Positions 45,543-56,537 of a stretch of 64,000 nucleotides of DNA are shown one piece after another. The position numbers were made by a program, and so were the translations under genes. The stretch is from Otis tarda (lineage: Eukaryota > Chordata > Aves > Otidiformes > Otididae): assembly GCA_026413225.1 (NCBI GenBank), contig JAPMTP010000079.1, positions 124,001 through 188,000 on the forward strand, given 5' to 3'. The notes beneath the pieces were generated by a model. The model saw only the letters and a list, made by a program, of their open reading frames with translations. It was not told where the DNA came from and did not search any database. Every line of letters begins with the position of its first letter. Within the stretch, counting starts at the first letter, position 1.

Positions 45543-46832
45543 TTGATGGTTTTTCCATGAGAATTTAACCGTCCTCTTTCCTTCCATATTGCTCCATGGG
45601 CATGTACCACCCCAAAGGCATATTTAAAGTCAGTCCAAATGTTTACAGTCCTTCCCTGGGCTCTCTCCAGGGCTCGGGTAAGGGCTATGATCTCGGCCTT
45701 TTGGGCCGAGACGTCGGCTGATAGTGGCCTGGACTCTATCACCTTTTCGAAAGTGGTAACAGCATATCCGGAATGCCACCTTCCATTTAACATATAGCTG
45801 CTTCCATCGGTGAACCAATGTTCGGCTCCATCGATAGGGACATCTTTAAGATCCGTTTGACTAGAATACGTGGTTTCAATTGTTTCCAAGCAGTCATGAC
45901 TCACTGGCTCCCCGATGTTCCCATCAAGGAATGAGGCCGGATTGATGATGTTTGTGGTCACGATTTCAACATCATCCTGTTCAACCATTATAGCTTGATA
46001 TTTCAGGAACCTTTGTGGGGAAAGCCAATGCCCTCCTTTTGCTTCAAGGACCGCAGATACAGTATGGGAAACTAGGACAGTCATTTTCTGGCCTAGAGTG
46101 AACTTTCGGGCTTCTTGAATGTTTAGAATGACAGCTGCTACTGCTCTCAGACAGCTGGGCCACCCTTTTGCAGCGGCATCCAGCTGTTTGGAGAAGTATG
46201 CTACCGCCCATCTGTATGGTCCCAAATCTTGTGCCAATATTCCTAGTGCCATTCCTTGTTTTTCGTGGGAAAATAGAAAAAATGGCTTACTCACATCAGG
46301 AAGTCCCAGTGCTGGTGCCGACATCAGGGCTTTCTTCAGCTGATGGAAGGCTCGATCTGACTCAGCATCCCACTGGAGATCCTTTTGGTTAGCTGCTATC
46401 AGGGAATATAGGGGCTTAACAAGCAGACCATAACCACATATCCAAAGTCGGCACCACCCCGTCATTCCTAAGAATGTCCGTAGTTCCTTTATAGTTTGTG
46501 GTCGGGGGGGTTTGGCATATGGCCTCTTTCCGGGCTTGTCCTAGGATCTGTTGTCCGGCACTGATCCCGTACCCCAGGTACGTGACCTGGGGCTGTAACA
46601 ACACCTGTGCCTTTTTCTTAGAAACCCGATATCCCTGTAGTCTTAGGAAATGTAACAGACTCACGGTCCCAATGACACAGGATTCTTTGGTTCTGGTTGC
46701 AATAAGAAGGTTGTCTACATATTGTAACACCTTCCCTTCTTCTGATGGTGGTTCCCATGATTCCAAGTCCTTTGCTAGCTGATTCCCAAAAACTGTGGGG
46801 CTATTTTTAAACCCCTGCGGCAACACCGTCCA
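45543..46832 (-). pseudogene. RT C-terminal half and RNase H, left arm
   Basis: This is the counterpart of 53,271-54,560. It is additionally split at ~46,504 by a G-run of 7 where the right arm has 6, so the frame that is continuous in the right arm is broken into two here. It shares the YVDN substitution at the RT active site. RNase H acidic residues D, E and D are present. Confidence 0.88.
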
Positions 46833-47722
46833 TGTGTCTTTCGACCACTTTTGGGATTTTCCCATGCGAAAGCAAAAATTTTCTGGCTGGCTTCATGGAG
46901 AGGGAGGCAAAAGAAAGCATCTTTTAAATCTAGGACCGTAAACCAAGCTAAATCAGGTTTTAGCGTGGTTAATAGGGTATAGGTGTTAGCTACCACAGGG
47001 TATAGGTCCGCTGTTATTTTGTTGATGGCTCTTAAGTCTTGAACTATCCTATAGGACCCATCAGGTTTCTTAACTGGAAGCATAGGTGTATTGAATTCTG
47101 ACTCACATTCTTTTAGTAGTCTTAGTTCTATGAACCGCTCTATGATGGGACAAATTCCTTCCCTATCTTCCATTTTCAGTGGGTATTGTTTGATCCTGAT
47201 GGCACTCTGTCCCTCCTTTAGTTTTACTATTGTTGGTGGTGCGTTCTTTGCTCGTCCCGGTATATCGGTTGCCCAGACTCCGGGATATACTTGGTCAACA
47301 ATTCTTGCACCAATTTCTCCTGTTGCAGGGGTACTGACCAAGGATAGACTCATAATTTGAACGTATTGGTGCTCATTTACCTCCAGAGTAACTTCCCCTT
47401 GCTTAAATTGGATTGTTGCTTCTAGTTGTTCTAATAAATCCCTAGCAAGAAGGGCCTTTGGAGAATTTGGCATATACAGAAATTTATGGATCCCCACTTG
47501 CTTCCCCAATTTGTATTTTAAGGGTCTGCAAAAGCAAGCCTCTTCAGTCTGGCCTGTCGCACCTTTCACTGTAATATAATCATTTTCCAGAGGCATCAAA
47601 GCTTGATTCAGAACAGAATAAGTCGCTCCCGTGTCTACTAAAAATTGGATTTCTTTTTGTTCTTCCCCTAACTTTATTTTTACTGAGAGGTCGGCTAGAC
47701 AATTTTCTTCAGCCACGTGAGC
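46833..47722 (-). pseudogene. Protease and N-terminal RT, left arm
   Basis: This mirrors 52,381-53,270. It carries the protease DTGA motif and the RT VLDLKDAF motif. I saw no coding difference from the right-arm copy over this piece. The frame shifts at the same point as in the right arm. Confidence 0.9.
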
Positions 47723-48046
47723 TACCGTTTTCCCTTGATTGTTGCGCCATCTAGCGTTCCTTTGGCGCTCAGGGCACTCGTTCTTCCAGTGTCCGGGCTT
47801 TTTATATAGCGCACATTGATTCCTACCCAGAGGCGTCAGCCCACGCATTGGTTTAACTTTAAATTTCCGATTTTCATTTTTCTCTTACCACTGCTAGTAT
47901 TTTCTTCTCGTCTTGCCTGTAACTTTCCTCTCGATTGCTAAATATTCTCCATGCTTCTTCTAATAACCTTTCTAAGGCTCTGTTTTCAGGAGGTCTTAGT
48001 TTTTGCAATTTGCGCCTACTATCGCCTTGTGAGGGGATATCCGTAG
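47723..48046 (-). pseudogene. gag C-terminal (capsid end and nucleocapsid), left arm
   Basis: This mirrors 52,057-52,380. It has the same frameshift between the capsid end and nucleocapsid, and the same loss of one zinc-knuckle cysteine. It joins satellite D at ~48,046. Confidence 0.82.
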
Positions 48047-49627
48047 CCCCTGTTTTCTCCTCCGGGCAGCCGGCTTTAGCTGATGAGAAGTGTTGGTGAG
48101 CAAATCATCCAGGGAAGAGAAGAGGCGCAATGCTTCTGCGCCGGCGGGGCCGTTACCAAGAGCGAGTGAAGAGCAGCAAGAGCTTTCCGTGCTGACCCTT
48201 TTCCAGTGAGAGTTTGGCCAGACGTTTGCTGTTTTAGTGCTTTGCTGCTTCTGCGCAGCTCGGACAAAGATCATTGCGGCTTTCGCGGTTCAAGTTGTGC
48301 AGCGAAGGCAGAGAGCCTCGTCGTCCGGATCCCCGGAGCTCTGCGGGAAAGAGCGAGACGAGAGCCGCGAGAGCTTCGAGTGCGGCCGGCTCGCGTGTGC
48401 CGGTGAGCATCCGCTGTTCGTCGGTTGGAGGACGACTTCCTTCTGCGCGGCTGGTTCCAAGTTGACGGTAACTGCCAGTGTGCTAGCTGTGTAGGATAGC
48501 GAAGGGGCTCGACGTTTGTGTGTCCGTAGATCTGCTAGAAAGCGCACGTGAAGAGCAGTAAGGGCTTTCAGAGCAGCCGGTTCTCGTGTTGGAGAGTCGC
48601 CAGACATCCGCACTTTCAGTGCCTCACCACCCCGGACAGCTTGGAAAACACGATTGGAACTGTCCCAGCGCAAGCTGTTCAGGAAAGCAGCACAGAGATA
48701 CAATGTTCGTGTGCCTTTCGTGCTGCTAGCAAGAAGCCTCCGGAGCAGGCACTTCTCGTGCGGCAACACTCGTGCCTTCTACTATCTTCACAGCCCTTTT
48801 TTCCTCCGGGCAGCCGGCTGTGGCTGATGAGAAGTGTTGGTGAGCAAATCATCCAGGGAAGCGAAGAGTCGCAATGCTTCTGGGCCGGCGGGGCCGTTAC
48901 CAAGAGCGAGTGAAGAGCAGCAAGAGCTTTCCGTGCTGACCCTTTTCCAGTGAGAGTTTGGCCAGACGTTTGCTGTTTTAGTGCTTTGCTGCTTCTGCGC
49001 AGCTCGGACAAAGATCATTGCGGCTTTCGCGGTTCAAGTTGTGCAGCGAAGGCAGAGAGCCTCGTCGTCCGGATCCCCGGAGCTCTGCGGGAAAGAGCGA
49101 GACGAGAGCCGCGAGAGCTTCGAGTGCGGCCAGCTCGCGTGTGCCGGCGAGCATCCGCTCTGTTCGTCGGTTGGAGGATGACTTCCTTCTGCGCGGCTGG
49201 TTCCAAGTTGACGGTAACTGCCAGTGTGCTAGCTGTGTAGGATAGCGAAGGGGCTCGACGTTTGTGTGTCCGTAGATCTGCTAGAAAGCGCACGTGAAGA
49301 GCAGGAAGGGCTTTCAGAGCAGCCGGTTCTCGTGTTGGAGAGTCACCAGACATCCGCACTTTTAGTGCCTCACCACCCCGGACAGCTTGGAAAACACGAT
49401 TGGAACTGTCCCAGCGCAAGCTGTTCAGGAAAGCAGCACAGAGATACAATGTTCGTGTGCCTTTCGTGCTGCTAGCAAGAAGCCTTCGGAGCAGGCACTT
49501 CTCGTGCGGCAACACTCGTGCCTTCTACTATCTTCATAGACTTTTTTTCTCGTCCGGGCAGCCGACTTTAGCTGACGAGAAGTGTTTGTGTGAGTTGTTG
49601 CGTGAGCTTGGTGTGACGGTTGTGTGA
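48047..49627 (+). repeat. GC-rich satellite, subfamily D, left side
   Basis: The 744-bp unit repeats here: 48,237 pairs with 48,981, and 48,548 with 49,292. The unit consists of four diverged ~186-bp monomers of the same family as A, B and C. Four versions of the landmark block are visible: GAAGAGCAGCAAGAGCTTTC, GAAGAGCAGTAAGGGCTTTC, GCTAGCAAGAAGCCTCCGG and AGCCGCGAGAGCTTCGAG. It is clearly richer in G+C and CpG than A or C. The last ~40 bases (GTTGTTGCGTGAGCTTGG) have no mirror partner. Confidence 0.9.
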
Positions 49628-50512
49628 GGCACTAAAACAGCAAACGTCTGGCCAATCTCTCACTTGAAAAGGGTCAGCACGGAAAGCTCTTGCTGCTCTT
49701 CACTCGCTCTTGGTAACGGCCCCGCCGGCGCAGAAGCATCGCGCCTCTTCGCTTCCCTGGATGATTTGCTCACCAACACTTCTCATCAGCCACAGCCGGC
49801 TGCCCGGAGGAAAAAAGGGCTGTGAAGATAGTAGAAGGCACGAGTGTTGCCGCACGAGAAGTGCCTGCTCCGAAGGCTTCTTGCTGGCAGCACGAAAGAC
49901 ACACGAACATTGTATCTCTGTGCTGCTTTCCTGAACAGCTTGCGCTGGGACAGTTCCAATCGTGTTTTCCAAGCTGTCCGGGGTGGTGAGGCACTAAAAG
50001 TGCGGATGTCTGGCGACTCTCCAACACGAGAACCGGCTGCTCTGAAAGCCCTTACTGCTCTTCACGTGCGCTTTCTAGCAGATCTACGGACACACAAACG
50101 TCGAGCCCCTTCGCTAACCTACACAGCTAGCACACTGGCAGTTACCGTCAACTTGGAACCAGCCGCGCAGAAGGAAGTCGTCCTCCAACCGACGAACAGC
50201 GGATGCTCGCCGGCACACGCGAGCCGGCCGCACTCGAAGCTCTCGCGGCTCTCGTCTCGCTCTTTCCCGCAGAGCTCCGGGGATCCGGACGACGAGGCTC
50301 TCTGCCTTCGCTGCACAACTTGAACCGCGAAAGCCGCAATGATCTTTGTCCGAGCTGCGCAGAAGCAGCAAAGCACTAAAACAGCAAACGTCTGGCCAAA
50401 CTCTCACTTGAAAAGGGTCAGCACGGAAAGCTCTTGCTGCTCTTCACTCGCTCTTGGTAACGGCCCCGCCGGCCCAGAAGCATTGCGCCTCTTCGCTTCC
50501 CTCGATGATTTG
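49591..50512. other. Asymmetric centre of the large palindrome
   Basis: The + oriented D satellite ends with ~37 bases unique to the left side and meets - oriented D at ~49,627 (GTGTGAGGCACTAAAACAGC). The right side then carries one extra 744-bp unit before mirror symmetry begins at ~50,513. The centre is therefore a ~920-bp spacer made of the same satellite, not unrelated sequence. Confidence 0.8.
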
Positions 50513-52056
50513 CCCACCAACACTTCTCATCAGCCACAGCCGGCTGCCCGGAGAAAAAAAGGGCTGTGAAGATAGTAGAAGGCACGAGTGTTGCCGCACG
50601 AGAAGTGCCTGCTCCGGAGGCTTCTTGCTAGCAGCACGAAAGGCACACGAACATTGTATCTCTGTGCTGCTTTCCTGAACAGCTTGCGCTGGGACAGGTC
50701 CAATCGTGTTTTCCAAGCTGTCCGGGGTGGTGAGGCACTAAAAGTGCGGATGTCTGGCGACTCTCCAACACGAGAACCGGCTGCTCTGAAAGCCCTTCCT
50801 GCTCTTCACGTGCGCTTTCTAGCAGATCTACGGACACACAAACGTCGAGCCCCTTCGCTATCCTACACAGCTAGCACACTGGCAGTTACCGTCAACTTGG
50901 AACCAGCCGCGCAGAAGGAAGTCGTCCTCCAACCGACGAACAGAGCGGATGCTCGCCGGCACACGCGAGCTGGCCGCACTCGAAGCTCTCGCGGCTCTCG
51001 TCTCGCTCTTTCCCGCAGAGCTCCGGGGATCCGGACGACGAGGCTCTCTGCCTTCGCTGCACAACTTGAACCGCGAAAGCCGCAATGATCTTTGTCCGAG
51101 CTGCGCAGAAGCAGCAAAGCACTAAAACAGCAAACGTCTGGCCAAACTCTCACTGGAAAAGGGTCAGCACGGAAAGCTCTTGCTGCTCTTCACTCGCTCT
51201 TGGTAACGGCCCCGCCGGCCCAGAAGCATTGCGACTCTTCGCTTCCCTGGATGATTTGCTCACCAACACTTCTCATCAGCCACAGCCGGCTGCCCGGAGG
51301 AAAAAAGGGCTGTGAAGATAGTAGAAGGCACGAGTGTTGCCGCACGAGAAGTGCCTGCTCCGGAGGCTTCTTGCTAGCAGCACGAAAGGCACACGAACAT
51401 TGTATCTCTGTGCTGCTTTCCTGAACAGCTTGCGCTGGGACAGTTCCAATCGTGTTTTCCAAGCTGTCCGGGGTGGTGAGGCACTGAAAGTGCGGATGTC
51501 TGGCGACTCTCCAACACGAGAACCGGCTGCTCTGAAAGCCCTTACTGCTCTTCACGTGCGCTTTCTAGCAGATCTACGGACACACAAACGTCGAGCCCCT
51601 TCGCTATCCTACACAGCTAGCACACTGGCAGTTACCGTCAACTTGGAACCAGCCGCGCAGAAGGAAGTCGTCCTCCAACCGACGAACAGCGGATGCTCAC
51701 CGGCACACGCGAGCCGGCCGCACTCGAAGCTCTCGCGGCTCTCGTCTCGCTCTTTCCCGCAGAGCTCCGGGGATCCGGACGACGAGGCTCTCTGCCTTCG
51801 CTGCACAACTTGAACCGCGAAAGCCGCAATGATCTTTGTCCGAGCTGCGCAGAAGCAGCAAAGCACTAAAACAGCAAACGTCTGGCCAAACTCTCACTGG
51901 AAAAGGGTCAGCACGGAAAGCTCTTGCTGCTCTTCACTCGCTCTTGGTAACGGCCCCGCCGGCGCAGAAGCATTGCGCCTCTTCTCTTCCCTGGATGATT
52001 TGCTCACCAACACTTCTCATCAGCTAAAGCCGGCTGCCCGGAGGAGAAAACAGGGG
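49628..52056 (-). repeat. GC-rich satellite, subfamily D, right side
   Basis: About 3.3 units of the 744-bp tetramer lie in - orientation: 49,710 pairs with 50,454, and 50,588 with 51,334. The innermost unit is slightly more diverged from the others, with GCTGGCAGCACGAAAGACAC where the others have GCTAGCAGCACGAAAGGCAC. It ends at the gag fragment at ~52,057. Apparent reading frames of 60-166 codons in several frames are by-products of the GC-rich repeat. Confidence 0.9.
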
Positions 52057-52380
52057 CTACGGATATCCCCTCACAAGGCGATAGTAGGCGCAAATTGCAA
52101 AAACTAAGACCTCCTGAAAACAGAGCCTTAGAAAGGTTATTAGAAGAAGCATGGAGAATATTTAGCAATCGAGAGGAAAGTTACAGGCAAGACGAGAAGA
52201 AAATACTAGCAGTGGTAAGAGAAAAATGAAAATCGGAAATTTAAAGTTAAACCAATGCGTGGGCTGACGCCTCTGGGTAGGAATCAATGTGCGCTATATA
52301 AAAAGCCCGGACACTGGAAGAACGAGTGCCCTGAGCGCCAAAGGAACGCTAGATGGCGCAACAATCAAGGGAAAACGGTA
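52057..52380 (+). pseudogene. gag C-terminal: capsid end and nucleocapsid
   Basis: The frame starts directly after D satellite, about where a capsid C-terminus (SRRKLQKL, LERLLEEAWRIF) would be found in class I gag. A TGA and frameshift lie at ~52,227. The next frame, with an ATG at 52,255, carries a nucleocapsid zinc knuckle at 52,288-52,329. The knuckle reads C-X2-Y-X4-H-X4-C: the second cysteine is replaced by tyrosine (TAT), so it should not bind zinc normally. Matrix, p12-like and most capsid sequence are absent. The same lesions occur in the left arm, so they predate the palindrome. Confidence 0.82.
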
Positions 52381-53270
52381 GCTCACGTGGCTGAAGAAAA
52401 TTGTCTAGCCGACCTCTCAGTAAAAATAAAGTTAGGGGAAGAACAAAAAGAAATCCAATTTTTAGTAGACACGGGAGCGACTTATTCTGTTCTGAATCAA
52501 GCTTTGATGCCTCTGGAAAATGATTATATTACAGTGAAAGGTGCGACAGGCCAGACTGAAGAGGCTTGCTTTTGCAGACCCTTAAAATACAAATTGGGGA
52601 AGCAAGTGGGGATCCATAAATTTCTGTATATGCCAAATTCTCCAAAGGCCCTTCTTGCTAGGGATTTATTAGAACAACTAGAAGCAACAATCCAATTTAA
52701 GCAAGGGGAAGTTACTCTGGAGGTAAATGAGCACCAATACGTTCAAATTATGAGTCTATCCTTGGTCAGTACCCCTGCAACAGGAGAAATTGGTGCAAGA
52801 ATTGTTGACCAAGTATATCCCGGAGTCTGGGCAACCGATATACCGGGACGAGCAAAGAACGCACCACCAACAATAGTAAAACTAAAGGAGGGACAGAGTG
52901 CCATCAGGATCAAACAATACCCACTGAAAATGGAAGATAGGGAAGGAATTTGTCCCATCATAGAGCGGTTCATAGAACTAAGACTACTAAAAGAATGTGA
53001 GTCAGAATTCAATACACCTATGCTTCCAGTTAAGAAACCTGATGGGTCCTATAGGATAGTTCAAGACTTAAGAGCCATCAACAAAATAACAGCGGACCTA
53101 TACCCTGTGGTAGCTAACACCTATACCCTATTAACCACGCTAAAACCTGATTTAGCTTGGTTTACGGTCCTAGATTTAAAAGATGCTTTCTTTTGCCTCC
53201 CTCTCCATGAAGCCAGCCAGAAAATTTTTGCTTTCGCATGGGAAAATCCCAAAAGTGGTCGAAAGACACA
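52381..53270 (+). pseudogene. Protease and N-terminal reverse transcriptase
   Basis: This is in frame with the nucleocapsid and has no stop between them. The aspartic protease active-site motif DTGA is at residues 72-75 of the frame counted from 52,255, and the downstream LLARDLL resembles the family's second conserved protease block. The RT fingers and palm follow, with LPVKKPDGSYR around residue 257 and VLDLKDAF at 305-312, which includes the first catalytic Asp. The frame shifts at ~53,265-53,272; ignoring the shift, the frame runs to an unrelated end at 53,328. The family is class I pro-pol. Confidence is high for identity and nil for function. Confidence 0.93.
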
Positions 53271-54560
53271 TGGACGGTGTTGCCGCAGGGGTTTAAAAAT
53301 AGCCCCACAGTTTTTGGGAATCAGCTAGCAAAGGACTTGGAATCATGGGAACCACCATCAGAAGAAGGGAAGGTGTTACAATATGTAGACAACCTTCTTA
53401 TTGCAACCAGAACCAAAGAATCCTGTGTCATTGGGACCGTGAGTCTGTTACATTTCCTAAGACTACAGGGATATCGGGTTTCTAAGAAAAAGGCACAGGT
53501 GTTGTTACAGCCCCAGGTCACGTACCTGGGGTACGGGATCAGTGCCGGACAACAGATCCTAGGACAAGCCCGGAAAGAGGCCATATGCCAAACCCCCCGA
53601 CCACAAACTATAAAGGAACTACGGACATTCTTAGGAATGACGGGGTGGTGCCGACTTTGGATATGTGGTTATGGTCTGCTTGTTAAGCCCCTATATTCCC
53701 TGATAGCAGCTAACCAAAAGGATCTCCAGTGGGATGCTGAGTCAGATCGAGCCTTCCATCAGCTGAAGAAAGCCCTGATGTCGGCACCAGCACTGGGACT
53801 TCCTGATGTGAGTAAGCCATTTTTTCTATTTTCCCACGAAAAACAAGGAATGGCACTAGGAATATTGGCACAAGATTTGGGACCATACAGATGGGCGGTA
53901 GCATACTTCTCCAAACAGCTGGATGCCGCTGCAAAAGGGTGGCCCAGCTGTCTGAGAGCAGTAGCAGCTGTCATTCTAAACATTCAAGAAGCCCGAAAGT
54001 TCACTCTAGGCCAGAAAATGACTGTCCTAGTTTCCCATACTGTATCTGCGGTCCTTGAAGCAAAAGGAGGGCATTGGCTTTCCCCACAAAGGTTCCTGAA
54101 ATATCAAGCTATAATGGTTGAACAGGATGATGTTGAAATCGTGACCACAAACATCATCAATCCGGCCTCATTCCTTGATGGGAACATCGGGGAGCCAGTG
54201 AGTCATGACTGCTTGGAAACAATTGAAACCACGTATTCTAGTCAAACGGATCTTAAAGATGTCCCTATCGATGGAGCCGAACATTGGTTCACCGATGGAA
54301 GCAGCTATATGTTAAATGGAAGGTGGCATTCCGGATATGCTGTTACCACTTTCGAAAAGGTGATAGAGTCCAGGCCACTATCAGCCGACGTCTCGGCCCA
54401 AAAGGCCGAGATCATAGCCCTTACCCGAGCCCTGGAGAGAGCCCAGGGAAGGACTGTAAACATTTGGACTGACTTTAAATATGCCTTTGGGGTGGTACAT
54501 GCCCATGGAGCAATATGGAAGGAAAGAGGACGGTTAAATTCTCATGGAAAAACCATCAAA
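53271..54560 (+). pseudogene. Reverse transcriptase C-terminal half and RNase H
   Basis: The open frame extends 53,238-54,629, with meaningful homology from ~53,270. TWTVLPQGFKNSP resumes the RT after the shift. The active-site box reads YVDN (53,382-53,393), where retroviral RTs have YVDD or YMDD, so one catalytic aspartate is replaced by asparagine. RNase H follows, with FTDGSS (D353), AQKAE (E391) and TDFKYA (D412). The usual TDS is TDF here. The frame is lost at ~54,552-54,566, before the fourth acidic residue. Confidence 0.92.
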
Positions 54561-55090
54561 CACAGAAGAGATTTTGAAAATCCTGAATGCAGTCCAACTT
54601 CCCGAAAAGGTGGCAATTATGCATATTAAAGCACACCAGAAAGTGAGCACAGAATTGGAAAGAGGAAATGAGCTGGCAGATAGGGAAGCAAAACAAGCAG
54701 CTAGAGAAACAATCAAGGTAGAGGGTGCACTAATTCCTGATGGACAGGTATTTCTAGAAGGTAAACCAGAATACACAAAGGAAGACGGCAAACTTATTAA
54801 TGATCTAAAGGGATCATATAATGAGGAAGGGTGGGCCAATTACTACCCCTCACACGGGAGGGTAGTAATTCCCTCCTACATGATATGGTCAGTAGTCCGA
54901 GAAGAACATAGAAAAAGACACTGGGGGGCGGGGGGCGGAGCAGAAGCCCTATATAAAGATCTCATCAGGAACATAATAGCGCGAAACTTATACACTACCG
55001 TTAGACAAGTAAGTCAACAATGTGATCTTTGTCTCCAGACTAATCCTGAAGTTGTAAAAGGGCCGAAACTTGAAAAAAATCGGAAAGGGG
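54561..55090 (+). pseudogene. RNase H end and integrase zinc-binding domain
   Basis: The frame 54,544-55,119 starts with the RNase H tail, including MHIKAHQKV and the last acidic residue in ELADRE. It continues into the integrase N-terminus, with zinc ligands H122, H126, C160 and C163 (counted from 54,544). A frameshift at ~55,075-55,095 separates it from the integrase core. Confidence 0.9.
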
Positions 55091-55970
55091 AATGGTCCGG
55101 GACAACATTGGCAGATTGATTTCTCAGAACTCCCTAGAAAAGGGGGGTACCGATACTTAGTAGTACTTACTGATACCTTTTCAGGCTGGCCAGAAGCTTC
55201 CCCGTGCAGAACTGCTAAAGCCCGGGAAGTAACCAAAATACTGCTCCAGGAAATAGTACCTAGGTTTGGAGTCCCAGCGGTAATGTCCTCGGATAGAGGA
55301 CCACATTTTGTGTCCAGAATAGTACAAGAAATTAGCCACCATCTAGGGATAGATTGGCAATTACATACCTCTTACCGACCACAATCAAGTGGCCAGGTGG
55401 AGAAAATGAATCACCTAATCAAACAACAGATTGTCAAGTTGGGTCAGGAAACTAATCTAACTTGGCCTCAGTCTTTACCATTAGCTCTTATACAAATACG
55501 AACCAGACCAAGAGCAAGAGAAGGGCTTAGTCCATTCGAAATTCTATATGGCCGACTCTATGGGGTACAAAAGGGAACACCTTCACAAATTGGTGAAGAA
55601 ATAATGACCTCCTATATGGTGGCACTAAACAAACAATCAAAAAGAATTGAAAAACATGTAATGGGAACACGTAGTAGGTGTCTGGATGGGCCTGTTCACG
55701 ATATATAACCAGGGGACTATATATATGTCTCTTACAGAAAAAACCCCGGAACCACAGTGGACCGGACCTTTTCAAGTCCTCCTCACCACCTACATGGCAA
55801 TTAAGGTAGAGGGACAGAACTCCTGCATACACCATACTCGGATCAAGAGAGCCTCTGCAACCTTGTGGAAAGTAACTCCAGACAACAACGAAGACTTGAG
55901 ACTTAAACTCGTTCGAATGGATAAGGGCAGGAACAATGTGGGTAACAAGTATGTGAGCCAAAAGCAGTAG
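55091..55970 (+). pseudogene. Integrase catalytic core and C-terminal domain
   Basis: The core frame 55,070-55,708 has the complete D,D35E triad: D17 in QIDFSE, D75 in SSDRG and E111 in SGQVEK, with 35 residues between the last two. It ends at a TAA (55,706-55,708) that is a CAA in the left arm. A further shift leads to 55,686-55,970, which carries WTGPFQVLLTT and a basic end typical of the pol C-terminus in this class. The integrase is broken, although its catalytic residues survive. Confidence 0.92.
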
Positions 55971-56182
55971 TGAACCGGTGGGACACCACAGCAAAGGATA
56001 CCGGACAAAGAAACCAGGACCGGCCAGTAACTAATATTGCCCAAATCTGTCATCAGTGCAGTTTATATCTTATTTGTCATTTTATTATAGGAAATATAAA
56101 ACCCATTTTAGTAGGTCACAGAAGGCAGTACATTATCTACAGAAGTAGCTGTACTAATCCACTAGAACAACTAAATCCTAAA

Positions 56183-56537
56183 ATGACCAATTGTTTAACT
56201 GGAATTGTGATTGGGTTTGCAATATTTTCCTGCATTTTACCACTAACTTGTAATCAAAAGGACACCAAATGGCCGTGGTCTCACGCCTACCTTGGGTTTA
56301 CAGGAAGCATGGGACCACCTTTCAAATGGTCGGGCTTAAACTTGGCCGCTGTGGTTATGCACGAAATGGAAATGTACTCAGGGCATGAGTGGGGCTGGGA
56401 CAGAGGCAACAGGGATCCTTAATACTACGGTGCACCCTGTTGTGATCTTCTTGATTAGCTTAGGAATTTTATTAATATTAACTATTATGCTGTACCTATG
56501 GGTTTGGAGAATGTTTAAGAAAGTAACACTGTCGTAA
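56183..56537 (+). pseudogene. env remnant with large internal deletion
   Basis: The ATG at 56,183 starts a signal-peptide-like stretch (CLTGIVIGFAIFSCILPLTC) and ~55 further residues, ending at a TAA at 56,420-56,422. In another frame, 56,409-56,537 encodes a hydrophobic anchor (VVIFLISLGILLILTIMLYL) and the tail VWRMFKK. The receptor-binding, furin-site, fusion and immunosuppressive regions expected between them are absent. The final codons and the TAA at 56,535 lie in the inserted LTR, which begins at 56,530. The upstream 55,971-56,182 is the env leader or intergenic part. Confidence 0.72.

Larger units (their letters stand above)
41521..48046 (-). mobile_element. Gammaretrovirus-like ERV, 5'-truncated, left arm
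   Basis: On the - strand the order is gag C-terminus, protease, RT, RNase H, integrase, env remnant, polypurine tract and 3' LTR. Two foreign LTRs are nested in it. There is no 5' LTR or matrix region: the gag sequence begins directly at the D satellite at ~48,046. The zinc-knuckle, protease, RT and integrase layout matches class I (gammaretrovirus-like) ERVs. Every long frame is broken. The mirror copy lies at 52,057-58,588. Confidence 0.93.
34602..49590. repeat. Left arm of ~29-kb palindrome
   Basis: The content is mirrored at 50,513-63,590. Paired coordinates sum to 100,103 near the axis (100,102-100,112 across the ERV and LTRs) and to 98,970 beyond the arm-specific LTR at 40,317. The sum drops to 98,188 beyond ~36,790 because the left arm has ~780 bp more satellite C. 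The inner end is at ~49,590, where the sequences diverge. The outer end is ambiguous between 34,600 and 34,960, because A monomers resemble one another anyway. Near identity over the ERV and D satellite, including private mutations, shows true inverted duplication and not independent insertions. Confidence 0.9.

Noticed and set aside
48047-52056. Frames of up to 166 codons in the GC-rich region
   Set aside because: They overlap in several frames on both strands and follow the 744-bp period. There is no recognisable domain; the high GC content explains the lack of stops.
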